DNA from: Butyricimonas synergistica DSM 23225
Lineage (GTDB): Bacteria > Bacteroidota > Bacteroidia > Bacteroidales > Marinifilaceae
DNA length: 64,000 bases
Assembly: GCF_000379665.1 (NCBI RefSeq)
Contig: NZ_KB903368.1
Location: 124,001-188,000, forward strand
Reading direction: 5' to 3'
The translations under genes were made by a program, and so were the position numbers. Positions 17,442 to 25,869 of the stretch are shown here, one piece after another. The notes under the pieces are model-generated. The model did no database searches. It saw nothing but the letters and a program-made list of their open reading frames with translations, and was not told where the DNA came from. The stretch's first letter is position 1, and each line of letters starts with the position of its first letter.

Positions 17442-18488
17442 ATGCGAAGTAGCAAACGAAATATTATATCAAGACTCGTGGGTGCGGCGTTGTGCGTCGC
17501 ATCCATGGGGCTTGCTTTTTCGTCGTGCGAACTCATCAATGAAGACCTTGACCCGTGCCCGCACGGTGTATCGTTGCGCTTCGTCTACGAGTACAACATG
17601 GAGTATGCCAACGCGTTCCACAAGCAGGTGGACTGCCTGACGCTCTATATCTATGACGAAGATGACAACCTCGTGGACACGCGGGTGGTGACCGGGGCGG
17701 AATTACAGGACGAGAATTACCGGATGGTGCTGGACCTCGAGGAGGGGAATTATCATTTCGCGGCATACGGGGGTATGGCGTGCGAACGGAGTTCTTTCTC
17801 GCCGGTGGAAACTCCCGTGAAGGGCTGCAAGCGGACCGACTTGAAAGTCATGCTGGATGCCGACTGCCTTACCAAGCCCGAACGGCGAGAGCTGCACGAT
17901 ATGTTCTGGGGTGAACTTGCCCTCGGGACTGCCGACCTTTACAACGAGGGAACGGTGGAGATGATGAAGAATACCAACAGCATACGCATCGTGCTGCAAC
18001 AAGAGAACGGGGGAACGGTCAACGCTGACGACTTCGACTTCGAGATTATTGACGATAACATCCTGTTCGGGTATGACAACGACCTGATACATGATGCCGT
18101 TTTGTTCCCCGAGGGGGAAACCGTAACCTACATTCCCTGGGCGAAGGGACAGGCACAGACGGGAGTCGCTATCGTGGGTCCCGACGAGGTGGTGCCCCAA
18201 CCCGTGGAAGTGGCGTACGCCGAACTGAGTACCTCGCGGTTGATGATGAAGAACAACCCGCGCCTGCTGGTGAAAAACCACGAGACCGGGAAGACGGTGA
18301 TAGATTTCCCGCTGAAGCGCTACTTGTTGTTGCTCCGTGGCGAGCGTTACAAGATGGGCGACCAGGAGTACCTGGACCGTGAAAGCCGTTGGACGTTGTT
18401 TTTCTTCTTGAGGAGTAACGATATTTGGTTGAATACGCGCATCGTGGTGAACGACTGGGTGGTGCGTATTAATGACGTAGAATGGTGA
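17442..18488 (+). CDS. FimB/Mfa2-family fimbrial anchor subunit
   Basis: A 348-residue lipoprotein (lipobox LAFSSC). The sequence after the Cys (INEDLDPCPHGVSLRFVYEYNMEYANAFHKQVDCLTLYIYDEDDNLV) is the typical start of the FimB/Mfa2 family, with the conserved DPCP motif. It ends ILRSNDIWLNTRIVVNDWVVRINDVEW-like, the usual C-terminal strand. In Porphyromonas, Mfa2 and FimB cap the fibre base, anchor it to the outer membrane and limit its length. Its position directly behind the major subunit is the conserved order. Codon use is GC-rich, unlike the subunit gene before it. Confidence 0.88.
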   Translation: MRSSKRNIISRLVGAALCVASMGLAFSSCELINEDLDPCPHGVSLRFVYEYNMEYANAFHKQVDCLTLYIYDEDDNLVDTRVVTGAELQDENYRMVLDLEEGNYHFAAYGGMACERSSFSPVETPVKGCKRTDLKVMLDADCLTKPERRELHDMFWGELALGTADLYNEGTVEMMKNTNSIRIVLQQENGGTVNADDFDFEIIDDNILFGYDNDLIHDAVLFPEGETVTYIPWAKGQAQTGVAIVGPDEVVPQPVEVAYAELSTSRLMMKNNPRLLVKNHETGKTVIDFPLKRYLLLLRGERYKMGDQEYLDRESRWTLFFFLRSNDIWLNTRIVVNDWVVRINDVEW

Positions 18489-18499
18489 CAGACTGAAAA

Positions 18500-19780
18500 A
18501 TGAAACTGAAGCATCGACATATCATCAGCATAATTCTTCTGCTTTGCGGTTTGTTGGGATTCATCTCGTGCAACAAGGAGTCCTTCAAACTGTCTCGCGA
18601 AGAGGGAGAAGAAAAGGATAACAGCGTGTTCCTTACGTTCCATGCTGACGTGGCGGGAGGTTTTTCCCGCGCGGGTGAGGGTGAAGAGGGCGCTGACGAG
18701 AAGATCAGGCAGTTGCTGATCGTGATCGTGTCGAAAGAACCGGGGAATGACGGCAAGTGGGTGGTGGAACACAACTACCCGGTACCAGTTGCTTCAACCG
18801 GGATCCCGTTGATTGACGGGTACTCCTTCAAGGTGGAAGCCGGTCGCCCAAAGAGAATTTACCTGATTGCCAACCACGGGAACTTGAAAGACACGGGTGG
18901 AAAGCCGTTTGACTTCACTAACCCGGCGTTCCTCCCGGATGAATCCGGAAAAGCACCGGTGGAGGCATACGTCTTCAAGCCCGATTACAAGCCCGGTGAT
19001 GACGGCATACCCATGACCGCCGTGTACGATATCACGGTTCCGGACAGGGAAAATATCACAAACGATGAATATGAATTAGAATACACGCTGTACGTGGTGC
19101 GGGCTGCCACCAAATTCTCGTTCAATTTCATCAACAAGTCGGCACAGAGGACGATTTCCGTGACCGGCATTGACATCGAGAGCGTGATAACCGACCAAAT
19201 GTTCCTGATGCCCCACGTGAACAAGAATGACGGGGGGCACTATTGGGTGGTCGATCATGAAGAAGCATCCAACCTCACGGGCAAAGACTGGATAGATTGG
19301 ATGGTAGAGGAAGCGGAAAAAACGGAAACAGCCCAATATCAATGGCTGACCGACTACGAGGTGCCAAAGGAAGCTACTCCTGAAAAAGTTTCTCACGAGT
19401 TTGCTCCCTCGCTGGAGATGGCGGCAATGACAGGCAACATGCCTTCTATGGCAGCTGCCGACGCTATTTACCTGCCGGAGAGCAAGGCCGTGAAAAGCGG
19501 AGCAGACAACACCTTGGGATTACAGGAATACAACGTGACTATTCACACGACAGAAAATTCGGGTTACCAAAGCACGAAAGCAATATATACTTCCACGTTG
19601 CCACGTCTTGGTTCGCTCTTCCGTAACACGCACGTGAAGGTAAATATTGTGTTTAACGACTACACCCTTGAGTGGCAAGTTGACGTGGAACCGTACTGGG
19701 GTGTAACATTGGATCCTATATTCGGTTTGGACGACCCTAAAGAAGAAACGAACGAATCCGAGAAATCGCAACAGATATGA
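18500..19780 (+). CDS. Mfa-like accessory fimbrial subunit (lipoprotein)
   Basis: A 426-residue lipoprotein (lipobox GFISC). It shows the general fimbrillin layout: an early strand VFLTFHADVAGGFSRAGEG, then IRQLLIVIVSKEPGNDGKWVVEHNYPVP, RIYLIANHGNL, and a late RLGSLFRNTHVKVNIVFNDYTLEWQVDVEPYWGVTLDPIFGL, where the stretch TLEWQVDVEPYWG is a variant of the Mfa1 C-terminal signature. The likely role is a minor shaft or adaptor subunit. Its last four bases overlap the start of the next gene (ATGA), so the two are translationally coupled. Confidence 0.75.
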   Translation: MKLKHRHIISIILLLCGLLGFISCNKESFKLSREEGEEKDNSVFLTFHADVAGGFSRAGEGEEGADEKIRQLLIVIVSKEPGNDGKWVVEHNYPVPVASTGIPLIDGYSFKVEAGRPKRIYLIANHGNLKDTGGKPFDFTNPAFLPDESGKAPVEAYVFKPDYKPGDDGIPMTAVYDITVPDRENITNDEYELEYTLYVVRAATKFSFNFINKSAQRTISVTGIDIESVITDQMFLMPHVNKNDGGHYWVVDHEEASNLTGKDWIDWMVEEAEKTETAQYQWLTDYEVPKEATPEKVSHEFAPSLEMAAMTGNMPSMAAADAIYLPESKAVKSGADNTLGLQEYNVTIHTTENSGYQSTKAIYTSTLPRLGSLFRNTHVKVNIVFNDYTLEWQVDVEPYWGVTLDPIFGLDDPKEETNESEKSQQI

Positions 19781-22700
19781 AACGTAAGATAACCATATAT
19801 ACCCTCTTGTGTCTGCTGTTTGTCGGCACATTTTCTTGCAGGGACGATTTGTACATTGACGATGAAAGAATAGGTGAAGGAGAGTGCGTGATCAGTGGAA
19901 CCATGAAGTTCAAACCTTTTACTCCCACCTTGAACGGGAACTCGCGTTCTGCCGGGGATGCCATAAAGGCAATTGAAAGTTTATGCGTGTTGTTATATGA
20001 TGAAGGGGAAAATTTGGTAAATAAATATCTGATTAATGACTATACTATTTCAGATCCAGATCCCGAGAGAACAGGAGAGAATGTTGCGGAATCCAGTACA
20101 CCGCGTGCTACATTCCAGTTGACGATACCTTACGGGAAGTATTATATCTACGCGGTAGCCAATATGGGGGACTTATCCGATTATCGAGATAGTATTCAAA
20201 CCGTGAAAGGATTGAAAAATATTCCTTTACAATGGGACGAGAAAAATGTAAGTGCCAATAACCAGATGTTTGGTCACTTCTTCTCGGAAGCTGAAACCGC
20301 GAGTGACGATAACAAGGCTCCGTTAGTGACTATTAACAAAAATGGCTTAAAACTGCAAGCGTGGGTACGCCGGGCGGCATCAAAGGTGACCGTGGCGTAC
20401 GACGGCACGAACCTAAAAGACGGTGTTTCCATATATATTATGGCTGTATCTATAAAGGATATACCCAGATCATGCTTGTTGGGGACAAAGAACACACCCG
20501 ATCACGTTGATTCGCTGATACGCGATGGTGAAATAATAAAATATTTCGAGGGTGATGTTCAGCCTGGTTTGGACAATTTCATAACCGATTATAAGGCTGT
20601 TGTTTCTAAAAAAGAACCAATATATGGGTCAGATCATTCAGAAACTGCTGAAGCTCTTTTCTTTTACGAGAATATGCAGGGAGCAGGAGAAGATATGCCC
20701 GACAAGCGGCAGGATGCAAACAATGATGGGAAACTTGATCATCCCGGACTGCCGGGCGACGATACTTACCGGTTGAAAGATGATGTACTCTGTGGCACAT
20801 ACATCGAGGTTGATGCGATCTACCGCTCAGAGAATACGGAGCGTCCAGGAGTTGGGATTATAAAATACCGTTTCATGCTTGGCAAGAATATAACTACTGA
20901 CTACAATGCGGAGCGCAACCACCACTACAAACTGACCTTGAAATTCAACAATTTTGCCAATGATTATGATTGGCACATAGAATACAAGGAGCAAGTCCTT
21001 GAAGTGACCGAACCTAAAGTGATGAATTACCAGGGAAAGGTTTTCATTCCGGAATACCGCCCGGGAACTGCCAATTATAATTATGGACATCATTTCGAGG
21101 ATAACACCATCATGGTCACCAGTTATATAGAGAATGGCGAAGGCAAAATGGTGAACTGGGAGATAGAATATGATGAAGATGGCGACGGGATTTATACCAA
21201 GGAGTGCAGTTGGCTTGAGCCTGTCATTACAGACGGTTACCTCCCTTATATAAAGAATATTTCGTTTAAAGTTACCCCTAATAAGGAGGAAATAGATATA
21301 GACAAGTTGCTTCAAGATGCGCCACAGAAGGGTACGGAGGCCGCTCCTTACAATCTGGCAAACCCGGGACAAACAGTCGCTCCTGCCGATGCAACGATAA
21401 AATGCACGGCTAACTGCTATATAGTAGATGCTCCGGGTTACTATATTTTACCGTTGGTGTATGGCAACGCCTATCATAACTTTCAGCCAAACGAAAATGC
21501 CTATAAATACACCGGCAGTTATACAGGCGATCAAATTCTTCCAACGTTTAAGAATTATAAGGGTTTTGAGATAAAAAGCCCCTATATTATAGATGATACA
21601 AAAACGACTCCTCAAAGTGCGTTCTTGCTATGGCAGGATGAAAAGGATTTGATTCCATATGATTGTTGGAGTCAAGGTACAGTTATAAAATATATACCAG
21701 GAGCTTATGGTGGAAAAGGAGGCATTCAATTCTACATTGAAAAGACGAATATAAAACAAGGAAATGCAGTGATAGCATTGGGAGCTGGTAACGTAGATGG
21801 AACAAATTTTCCGCCTATGATGTGGAGTTGGCACATCTGGGTCACCAATTTTAGTTATCTTGAAGAGGATGATAAAAACATCGAAGTCACCAGTCATGAC
21901 CCTTCCCAAAAGTTTAAACTTCTACCGGTGAATCTGGGCTGGTGTTCCGGCTATGGCGATAAAATAAAATATTATAAGGCACGAAAGTGTAAGGTGAAGG
22001 TTACTGCCGGTGCGAAAGAAAAGGTTATAGAACTTGAACAGAAATCGCACATAGCCTTTACCCGTGGCAATAACCCATATTACCAATGGGGACGTAAAGA
22101 TCCTTTCGTCGGTGCGACAGGAAATGTACAAAATAAGGCACGGTATTATTCCACTCAGGATTGGGCTAAGGATATATATAATCCTCCTATGCTCTCTGCA
22201 ACTACTACACCCGATGGAGATCGCTATACCACCCGAGGTGCTATAGATGCAGGAGTGCTCATACAGAATCCACAAAAGTGGCATAATCCACGGCGTATAA
22301 AGAATCCTGTCCCAGGTGGTTATCCTTACTTGAGCGACAATGAGATATACCGCAATTTGTGGCAAGGTCGAATCGAAGTTCAGCCTGGTTCGCCCAGCTT
22401 CAAGACTATCTATGACCCATGTCCGGTTGGCTATCAGGTACCTCACTATACTGCAGTTTCCGGCTTTACCACCACGGGAGATAATACCAATACACCTTTC
22501 GAATGGTATGACGTGCGAGTTGAAAATATTGCAGATTATGATGCGGCTACCGGGACGTGTGGGGAAAACGGGATATATTCAAAAGGCTTGTATGAGTTTT
22601 ATACCAATCCCGAAAAACTTCAGTCAATCATATTCCCTGAGACAGGCTATCGAGATTGGGATGATAATTCAAATGCATATCAAGTTGATATAGATACTCC

Positions 22701-22884
22701 TATCGGTTATATATGGACGGCGGGAAATAAGCAGGGTGATGATAATAACTCGTATAACTTCGAGTTTGCGCGTAAAGACAATGGAGGTGCAAGTTATATT
22801 CGCCCGAGAAACTTCTTCTATCCCTGTGACGGTTTTCCGATACGTCCCTGTGTTTATGATACACATAGTACAAGTACGCCTTAA
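19777..22884 (+). CDS. DUF4906-type large fimbrial tip/adhesin lipoprotein
   Basis: A 1035-residue lipoprotein (lipobox VGTFSC). Residues about 30-400 look fimbrillin-like (IKAIESLCVLLYDEGENLVNKYLIN, YYIYAVANMGDL, AWVRRAASKVTVAYDG, NHHYKLTLKFNNFANDYDWHIEYKEQ), the pattern of DUF4906 proteins. The C-terminal third contains YDPCPVGYQVP and FPETGYRDWD, then YIRPRNFFYPCDGFPIRPC, the FISUMP-like module seen on many Bacteroidales adhesins. It is probably the tip adhesin. Like the major subunit gene, and unlike the small genes around it, its coding sequence is A/T-rich. Confidence 0.78.
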   Translation: MKRKITIYTLLCLLFVGTFSCRDDLYIDDERIGEGECVISGTMKFKPFTPTLNGNSRSAGDAIKAIESLCVLLYDEGENLVNKYLINDYTISDPDPERTGENVAESSTPRATFQLTIPYGKYYIYAVANMGDLSDYRDSIQTVKGLKNIPLQWDEKNVSANNQMFGHFFSEAETASDDNKAPLVTINKNGLKLQAWVRRAASKVTVAYDGTNLKDGVSIYIMAVSIKDIPRSCLLGTKNTPDHVDSLIRDGEIIKYFEGDVQPGLDNFITDYKAVVSKKEPIYGSDHSETAEALFFYENMQGAGEDMPDKRQDANNDGKLDHPGLPGDDTYRLKDDVLCGTYIEVDAIYRSENTERPGVGIIKYRFMLGKNITTDYNAERNHHYKLTLKFNNFANDYDWHIEYKEQVLEVTEPKVMNYQGKVFIPEYRPGTANYNYGHHFEDNTIMVTSYIENGEGKMVNWEIEYDEDGDGIYTKECSWLEPVITDGYLPYIKNISFKVTPNKEEIDIDKLLQDAPQKGTEAAPYNLANPGQTVAPADATIKCTANCYIVDAPGYYILPLVYGNAYHNFQPNENAYKYTGSYTGDQILPTFKNYKGFEIKSPYIIDDTKTTPQSAFLLWQDEKDLIPYDCWSQGTVIKYIPGAYGGKGGIQFYIEKTNIKQGNAVIALGAGNVDGTNFPPMMWSWHIWVTNFSYLEEDDKNIEVTSHDPSQKFKLLPVNLGWCSGYGDKIKYYKARKCKVKVTAGAKEKVIELEQKSHIAFTRGNNPYYQWGRKDPFVGATGNVQNKARYYSTQDWAKDIYNPPMLSATTTPDGDRYTTRGAIDAGVLIQNPQKWHNPRRIKNPVPGGYPYLSDNEIYRNLWQGRIEVQPGSPSFKTIYDPCPVGYQVPHYTAVSGFTTTGDNTNTPFEWYDVRVENIADYDAATGTCGENGIYSKGLYEFYTNPEKLQSIIFPETGYRDWDDNSNAYQVDIDTPIGYIWTAGNKQGDDNNSYNFEFARKDNGGASYIRPRNFFYPCDGFPIRPCVYDTHSTSTP

Positions 22885-22894
22885 TTCTTGTACT

Positions 22895-24331
22895 ATGCAG
22901 GACGTCCAATCACGCTATCACTCTGCGTTGGAATTATACCGCACCACCGACATGACGGTGAAGAAGATCTGCGAGCAGACCGGCACGCCGCTGACGGCGT
23001 TTAGGGCATACGTGTGGCGCTATCACCGGGAGCTGATGTTTGCCCGCCATGGCGTCGAGATTTCTCCCGGGGAGGCTGCCAAGACACGGTTGCGGAAGAA
23101 GAGCGGGCAGACCGCTGCCGCCTATGCCAAGTACAAGGATGCCATCCGGGCGTGCGATGACGTTGCGTATATCGAGTTCAATGTGTCGCAGATAGCCCGC
23201 CTGTTCGGGCTGAACCCGACAGCCCTCGGCAACCAGTTGCGGAACCATTATCCCGATATTGTGGAACGGCGGGAGCGGGAACGCCACCGCCTGGGGGTGA
23301 ACGACAACCTGCACCGGGGCGTGAAACCGTGGTGCAAGGAGCAATATGCCGATGCCGTGGAGCACCTGCGTGCTACGGAGGATACCATCTGGCAGACTGC
23401 CGACTTGTACGGACTCTCGCGCTCGGGACTACGGGAACATTTGATGTATTATTACAAGGATCTGATCCGGGCACGGGCGGGTAAACGTGAACGGGCGAAA
23501 ACGAACAAGACCCGGGGAGAATTGACCGGGAACGGCAGGAAGCATGAGCCCATGCCCCAGAGCGAGGAAAAGTACCGTGAGGCGATACGGCTGTACCGGA
23601 CCACCGCCATGACCCAGGAGGAGATCTGTGCGGCAACAGGAGTCACGGTCATGGGATTGCGCCATTATTTGCGGTCGTGGAACAAGGAGTTGATGGAGGA
23701 ACGTCACGATGTCGACGGGCGTGGAGAGGAAGCCCGTCCTGCCGGTACAAAATGTTACCTGAAATCGACTGCTGCGAAGTACGCCGGGGCTATCGAACGG
23801 TTGAAGGCAACCGGGCGCCCCACGGCGGAAGTGGCGAAAGAGTTCGGGCTGAATCCCGATATATTCAGGGAGTACCTGCACGAGCACGAACCGGAGCTTG
23901 CCGCCACCCTTGGCAGGACGAAGTTGCCGAACGGCAGGTCGGTCCTGGTGCGGAGCGCGGAGAAGTATGACGAAGCGGTGCGCCTGTATGCAACGACAAC
24001 CGAAACGCTAAAGTCTATCGCCCTGCGGCTGGGGCTGCAATACAAGAGCGTGGGCGGCTTTGTACGGCGCAATCATCCCGAGGCGATAGCGGCCCACGAG
24101 CGTCTGCTTGAACAGGAAAAGAGATTGCAGGAACAGGAAGAGTGTCGGAGGCGCGAAAAGGAACAGGCGGAAGCAACTGTTTCCGTGCAAGAAGAGGAAA
24201 ACAAGGAGAGAGAACGCATCCTGCAGGCCTTGAAACAGACCGGCGGTCATAAAAGAAACGCAGCAAAATTATTGGGTATCAGTAAATCCGCACTATATAA
24301 TAAACTGAGAATATTTAATCTTTCCGAATAA
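22895..24331 (+). CDS. Protein of six tandem HTH-like modules plus a C-terminal Fis-type HTH
   Basis: A 478-residue, strongly charged cytosolic protein. I chose the ATG at 22895, 10 bases after the adhesin stop; an earlier in-frame ATG would run far into that gene. Six modules of about 50 residues recur (roughly 5-53, 74-129, 146-198, 222-273, 290-342, 352-406) with the pattern KY..AI.LY..T..T...IA...GL....LR.YL....PEL. Each reads as a helix-turn-helix preceded by a helix. After a Glu/Arg-rich coiled coil (407-436) comes a Fis/HTH_8 domain (ILQALKQTGGHKRNAAKLLGIS). It is likely a DNA-binding regulator of the fimbrial operon or an organiser of its DNA. Fimbrial operons of related bacteria often end in a similar gene, but the target is unknown. 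Confidence 0.8.
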   Translation: MQDVQSRYHSALELYRTTDMTVKKICEQTGTPLTAFRAYVWRYHRELMFARHGVEISPGEAAKTRLRKKSGQTAAAYAKYKDAIRACDDVAYIEFNVSQIARLFGLNPTALGNQLRNHYPDIVERRERERHRLGVNDNLHRGVKPWCKEQYADAVEHLRATEDTIWQTADLYGLSRSGLREHLMYYYKDLIRARAGKRERAKTNKTRGELTGNGRKHEPMPQSEEKYREAIRLYRTTAMTQEEICAATGVTVMGLRHYLRSWNKELMEERHDVDGRGEEARPAGTKCYLKSTAAKYAGAIERLKATGRPTAEVAKEFGLNPDIFREYLHEHEPELAATLGRTKLPNGRSVLVRSAEKYDEAVRLYATTTETLKSIALRLGLQYKSVGGFVRRNHPEAIAAHERLLEQEKRLQEQEECRRREKEQAEATVSVQEEENKERERILQALKQTGGHKRNAAKLLGISKSALYNKLRIFNLSE

Positions 24332-24332
24332 T

Positions 24333-24356
24333 GAGGGGGTGCCAAAACACCCCCTC
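24333..24356 (+). terminator. Strong intrinsic terminator of the fimbrial operon
   Basis: GAGGGGGTG, a 6-base loop and CACCCCCTC form a perfect 9-bp GC-rich hairpin starting two bases after the HTH-gene stop, followed by TAGTTT. It marks the operon end. Confidence 0.8.
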
Positions 24357-24411
24357 TAGTTTGTAAGGTTCATAAAGTCGAACCTTCGGTTCTGAAAGTT
24401 TTAAAGTCAAA

Positions 24412-25134
24412 TTATTTTTCCAAATTTAGCCCTATTTCCAGTTTCGTGGTTTTTTGTAAAATGGCGGGAACGCCTTGAAGCAATCCTTTGATCATGTTGC
24501 CCATGCCTCCCATGGCGCTGGCGTCAACGTTGTCGAGTCCCGAGAGAATAAGCGGGAATATATTTTCAATAAATGGTTTGTCGATGAATAATTTTGCCGT
24601 GTTGCCCTCGAGTTTGTAGTTTACCGGGATGCCGTTTTTCAGCATCTCGACTGCTTTTTGCAAAGCGGGGTCGTTTTTCAGGCTGTCAGACGGAATGGAA
24701 GACAGCAGGTTGTCAACGTTGGGGAAAAAGAGAATCTGGTTGTCTTTTACCTTGTAGGTGACCATACCGGGTTCTGATTTTTTCCATTGTGGGTCAGCTT
24801 GCGCTTGGCCGTCTTGGTTCGGTTCGGCATAGGTTACGATCACGTTGCCGTCTTTTTGGAACGTGATGTCTTTCAGTTGTTGTGCCAATTTGCTGCTTCC
24901 CATAGGAACAACCATATTGGGGATTCCCGTTACCCTAAAGAAACCTAAAACGGCGTCATCAGGAGCTTCCCAGGTCATGAACAAGGGACCGGATATGAAT
25001 TTGGGTTTTCCTCCCGGCACGTCTTCGGTTTTTATTTTACTAAGATTCCAGGTTCTGGCAATCCCGTCGTCACAGGAAGAGAATAGATTTAATGCACAGA
25101 GCATTATTAACACACATACAATAGATTTTCTCAT
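24412..25134 (-). CDS. Lipoprotein of unknown function
   Basis: A 240-residue lipoprotein (lipobox LFSSC near residue 20). I do not recognise the family with confidence; the overall look (IARTWNLSKIKTEDVPG..., ITFQKDGNVIVTYAEPN, MVTYKVKDNQILFFPNVDNLL) resembles lipocalin-like Bacteroidales lipoproteins of the DUF49xx group. The C-terminal half is rich in Gly, Met and Leu (DASAMGGMGNMIKGLLQGVPAIL). It stands alone, facing the fimbrial terminator, with its own promoter upstream. Confidence 0.7.
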   Translation of the reverse strand: MRKSIVCVLIMLCALNLFSSCDDGIARTWNLSKIKTEDVPGGKPKFISGPLFMTWEAPDDAVLGFFRVTGIPNMVVPMGSSKLAQQLKDITFQKDGNVIVTYAEPNQDGQAQADPQWKKSEPGMVTYKVKDNQILFFPNVDNLLSSIPSDSLKNDPALQKAVEMLKNGIPVNYKLEGNTAKLFIDKPFIENIFPLILSGLDNVDASAMGGMGNMIKGLLQGVPAILQKTTKLEIGLNLEK

Positions 25135-25196
25135 ACTTCTTTAAATTAGATTGTGAATTTTTACTATTAAAACGACGAGTTAGCTGTTATCGGGTA

Positions 25197-25204
25197 CAAA
25201 TGTA
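25197..25204 (-). promoter_or_regulatory. Probable -7 box of the lipoprotein gene
   Basis: The minus strand reads TACATTTG here, a full match to TAnnTTTG, 62 bases before the lipoprotein start. I see no TTTG at the -33 position. Confidence 0.35.
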
Positions 25205-25306
25205 TGAAAAAAGATTAGATAATTGTATTATCACGGGTGTGATTATTGGGTTTATCCTTTGCTTGAATGACATAGGTATCAAAAAATATTGACAAAAATG
25301 CTGAAG

Positions 25307-25341
25307 TTTGTTTCATTGTTTGTGGAAAAGATATATATTTG
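25307..25341 (+). promoter_or_regulatory. Promoter of the HU gene
   Basis: TTTG (25307-25310) and TATATTTG (25334-25341) match the Bacteroidota -33/-7 boxes with a spacing of 23, at the long end of the usual range. The predicted start near 25348 leaves a leader of about 50 bases. Confidence 0.55.
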
Positions 25342-25398
25342 CAGACTGAAATCTAGGATAAACGAAATATAATATTGAATATTAAATACTTAAAGAAA

Positions 25399-25683
25399 AT
25401 GACAAAGGCGGACATTGTGAATGAAATTTCCAGAACCACTGGTATTGAAAAAGTTGCAGTGCAGACAACTGTTGAGGCTTTCATGGAAGCGATTAAGGGT
25501 TCTGTAATTGATGGAAAAAATGTTTATTTAAGAGGTTTTGGAAGCTTTGTAGTGAAAAAGAGAGCTGAAAAAACTGCTCGTAATATTTCTAAGAATGTAA
25601 CGATCAAAATCCCGGCACATAATATCCCTTCGTTTAAGCCTTCGAAGAGTTTTGTGAACCAGGTTAAAGATCAAGTAAAATAA
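25399..25683 (+). CDS. HU-family DNA-binding protein
   Basis: A 94-residue HU/IHF protein: MTKADIVNEISRTTGIEK at the N-terminus, then the beta-arm region VYLRGFGSFVVKKRAEKTARN and PSFKPSKSFVNQV at the end. I chose the ATG at 25399 because the protein then has the standard HU length and start; an in-frame TTG at 25375 would add eight residues. It bends and compacts DNA. A 29-residue ribosomal protein gene follows after 16 bases and shares its terminator, so the two form one transcript. Confidence 0.93.
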   Translation: MTKADIVNEISRTTGIEKVAVQTTVEAFMEAIKGSVIDGKNVYLRGFGSFVVKKRAEKTARNISKNVTIKIPAHNIPSFKPSKSFVNQVKDQVK

Positions 25684-25699
25684 AGAAAGGAGTGAGATT

Positions 25700-25789
25700 A
25701 TGCCAAGCGGAAAAAAAAGAAAAAGACATAAGATGGCTACTCACAAACGGAAGAAGAGACTAAGAAAGAACAGACACAAGAAGAAATAG
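25700..25789 (+). CDS. Small basic ribosomal protein of the mS38 (AURKAIP1/COX24) family
   Basis: A 29-residue protein made almost only of Lys, Arg and His. It starts MPSGKKRKRHKMATHKRKKR and ends RHKKK, the pattern of the AURKAIP1/COX24-domain proteins conserved across Bacteroidota and homologous to the small-subunit mitochondrial protein mS38. An AAGGAG ribosome-binding site sits 8-12 bases before the ATG. It follows the HU gene after 16 bases. Its tiny size means automatic gene callers often miss it. Confidence 0.9.
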   Translation: MPSGKKRKRHKMATHKRKKRLRKNRHKKK

Positions 25790-25812
25790 TCATCGTTTGT
25801 GAGTTGAAATTA

Positions 25813-25846
25813 TAAACCTAAGGGCTGTGCCTTTAGGTTTATTTTG
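25813..25846 (+). terminator. Terminator after HU and the small ribosomal protein gene
   Basis: TAAACCTAAGGGC and GCCTTTAGGTTTA pair over 13 positions with one G-T pair and a 3-base loop, followed by ATTTT. The hairpin lies 24 bases after the small gene's stop. Confidence 0.75.
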
Positions 25847-25869
25847 ATTAATAGATTAATTATCGGGTA

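Noticed and set aside
22736-22894. Upstream start for the HTH-repeat protein inside the adhesin gene
   Set aside because: It would overlap the adhesin by about 150 bases in another frame, and the extra residues do not fit the repeat pattern.
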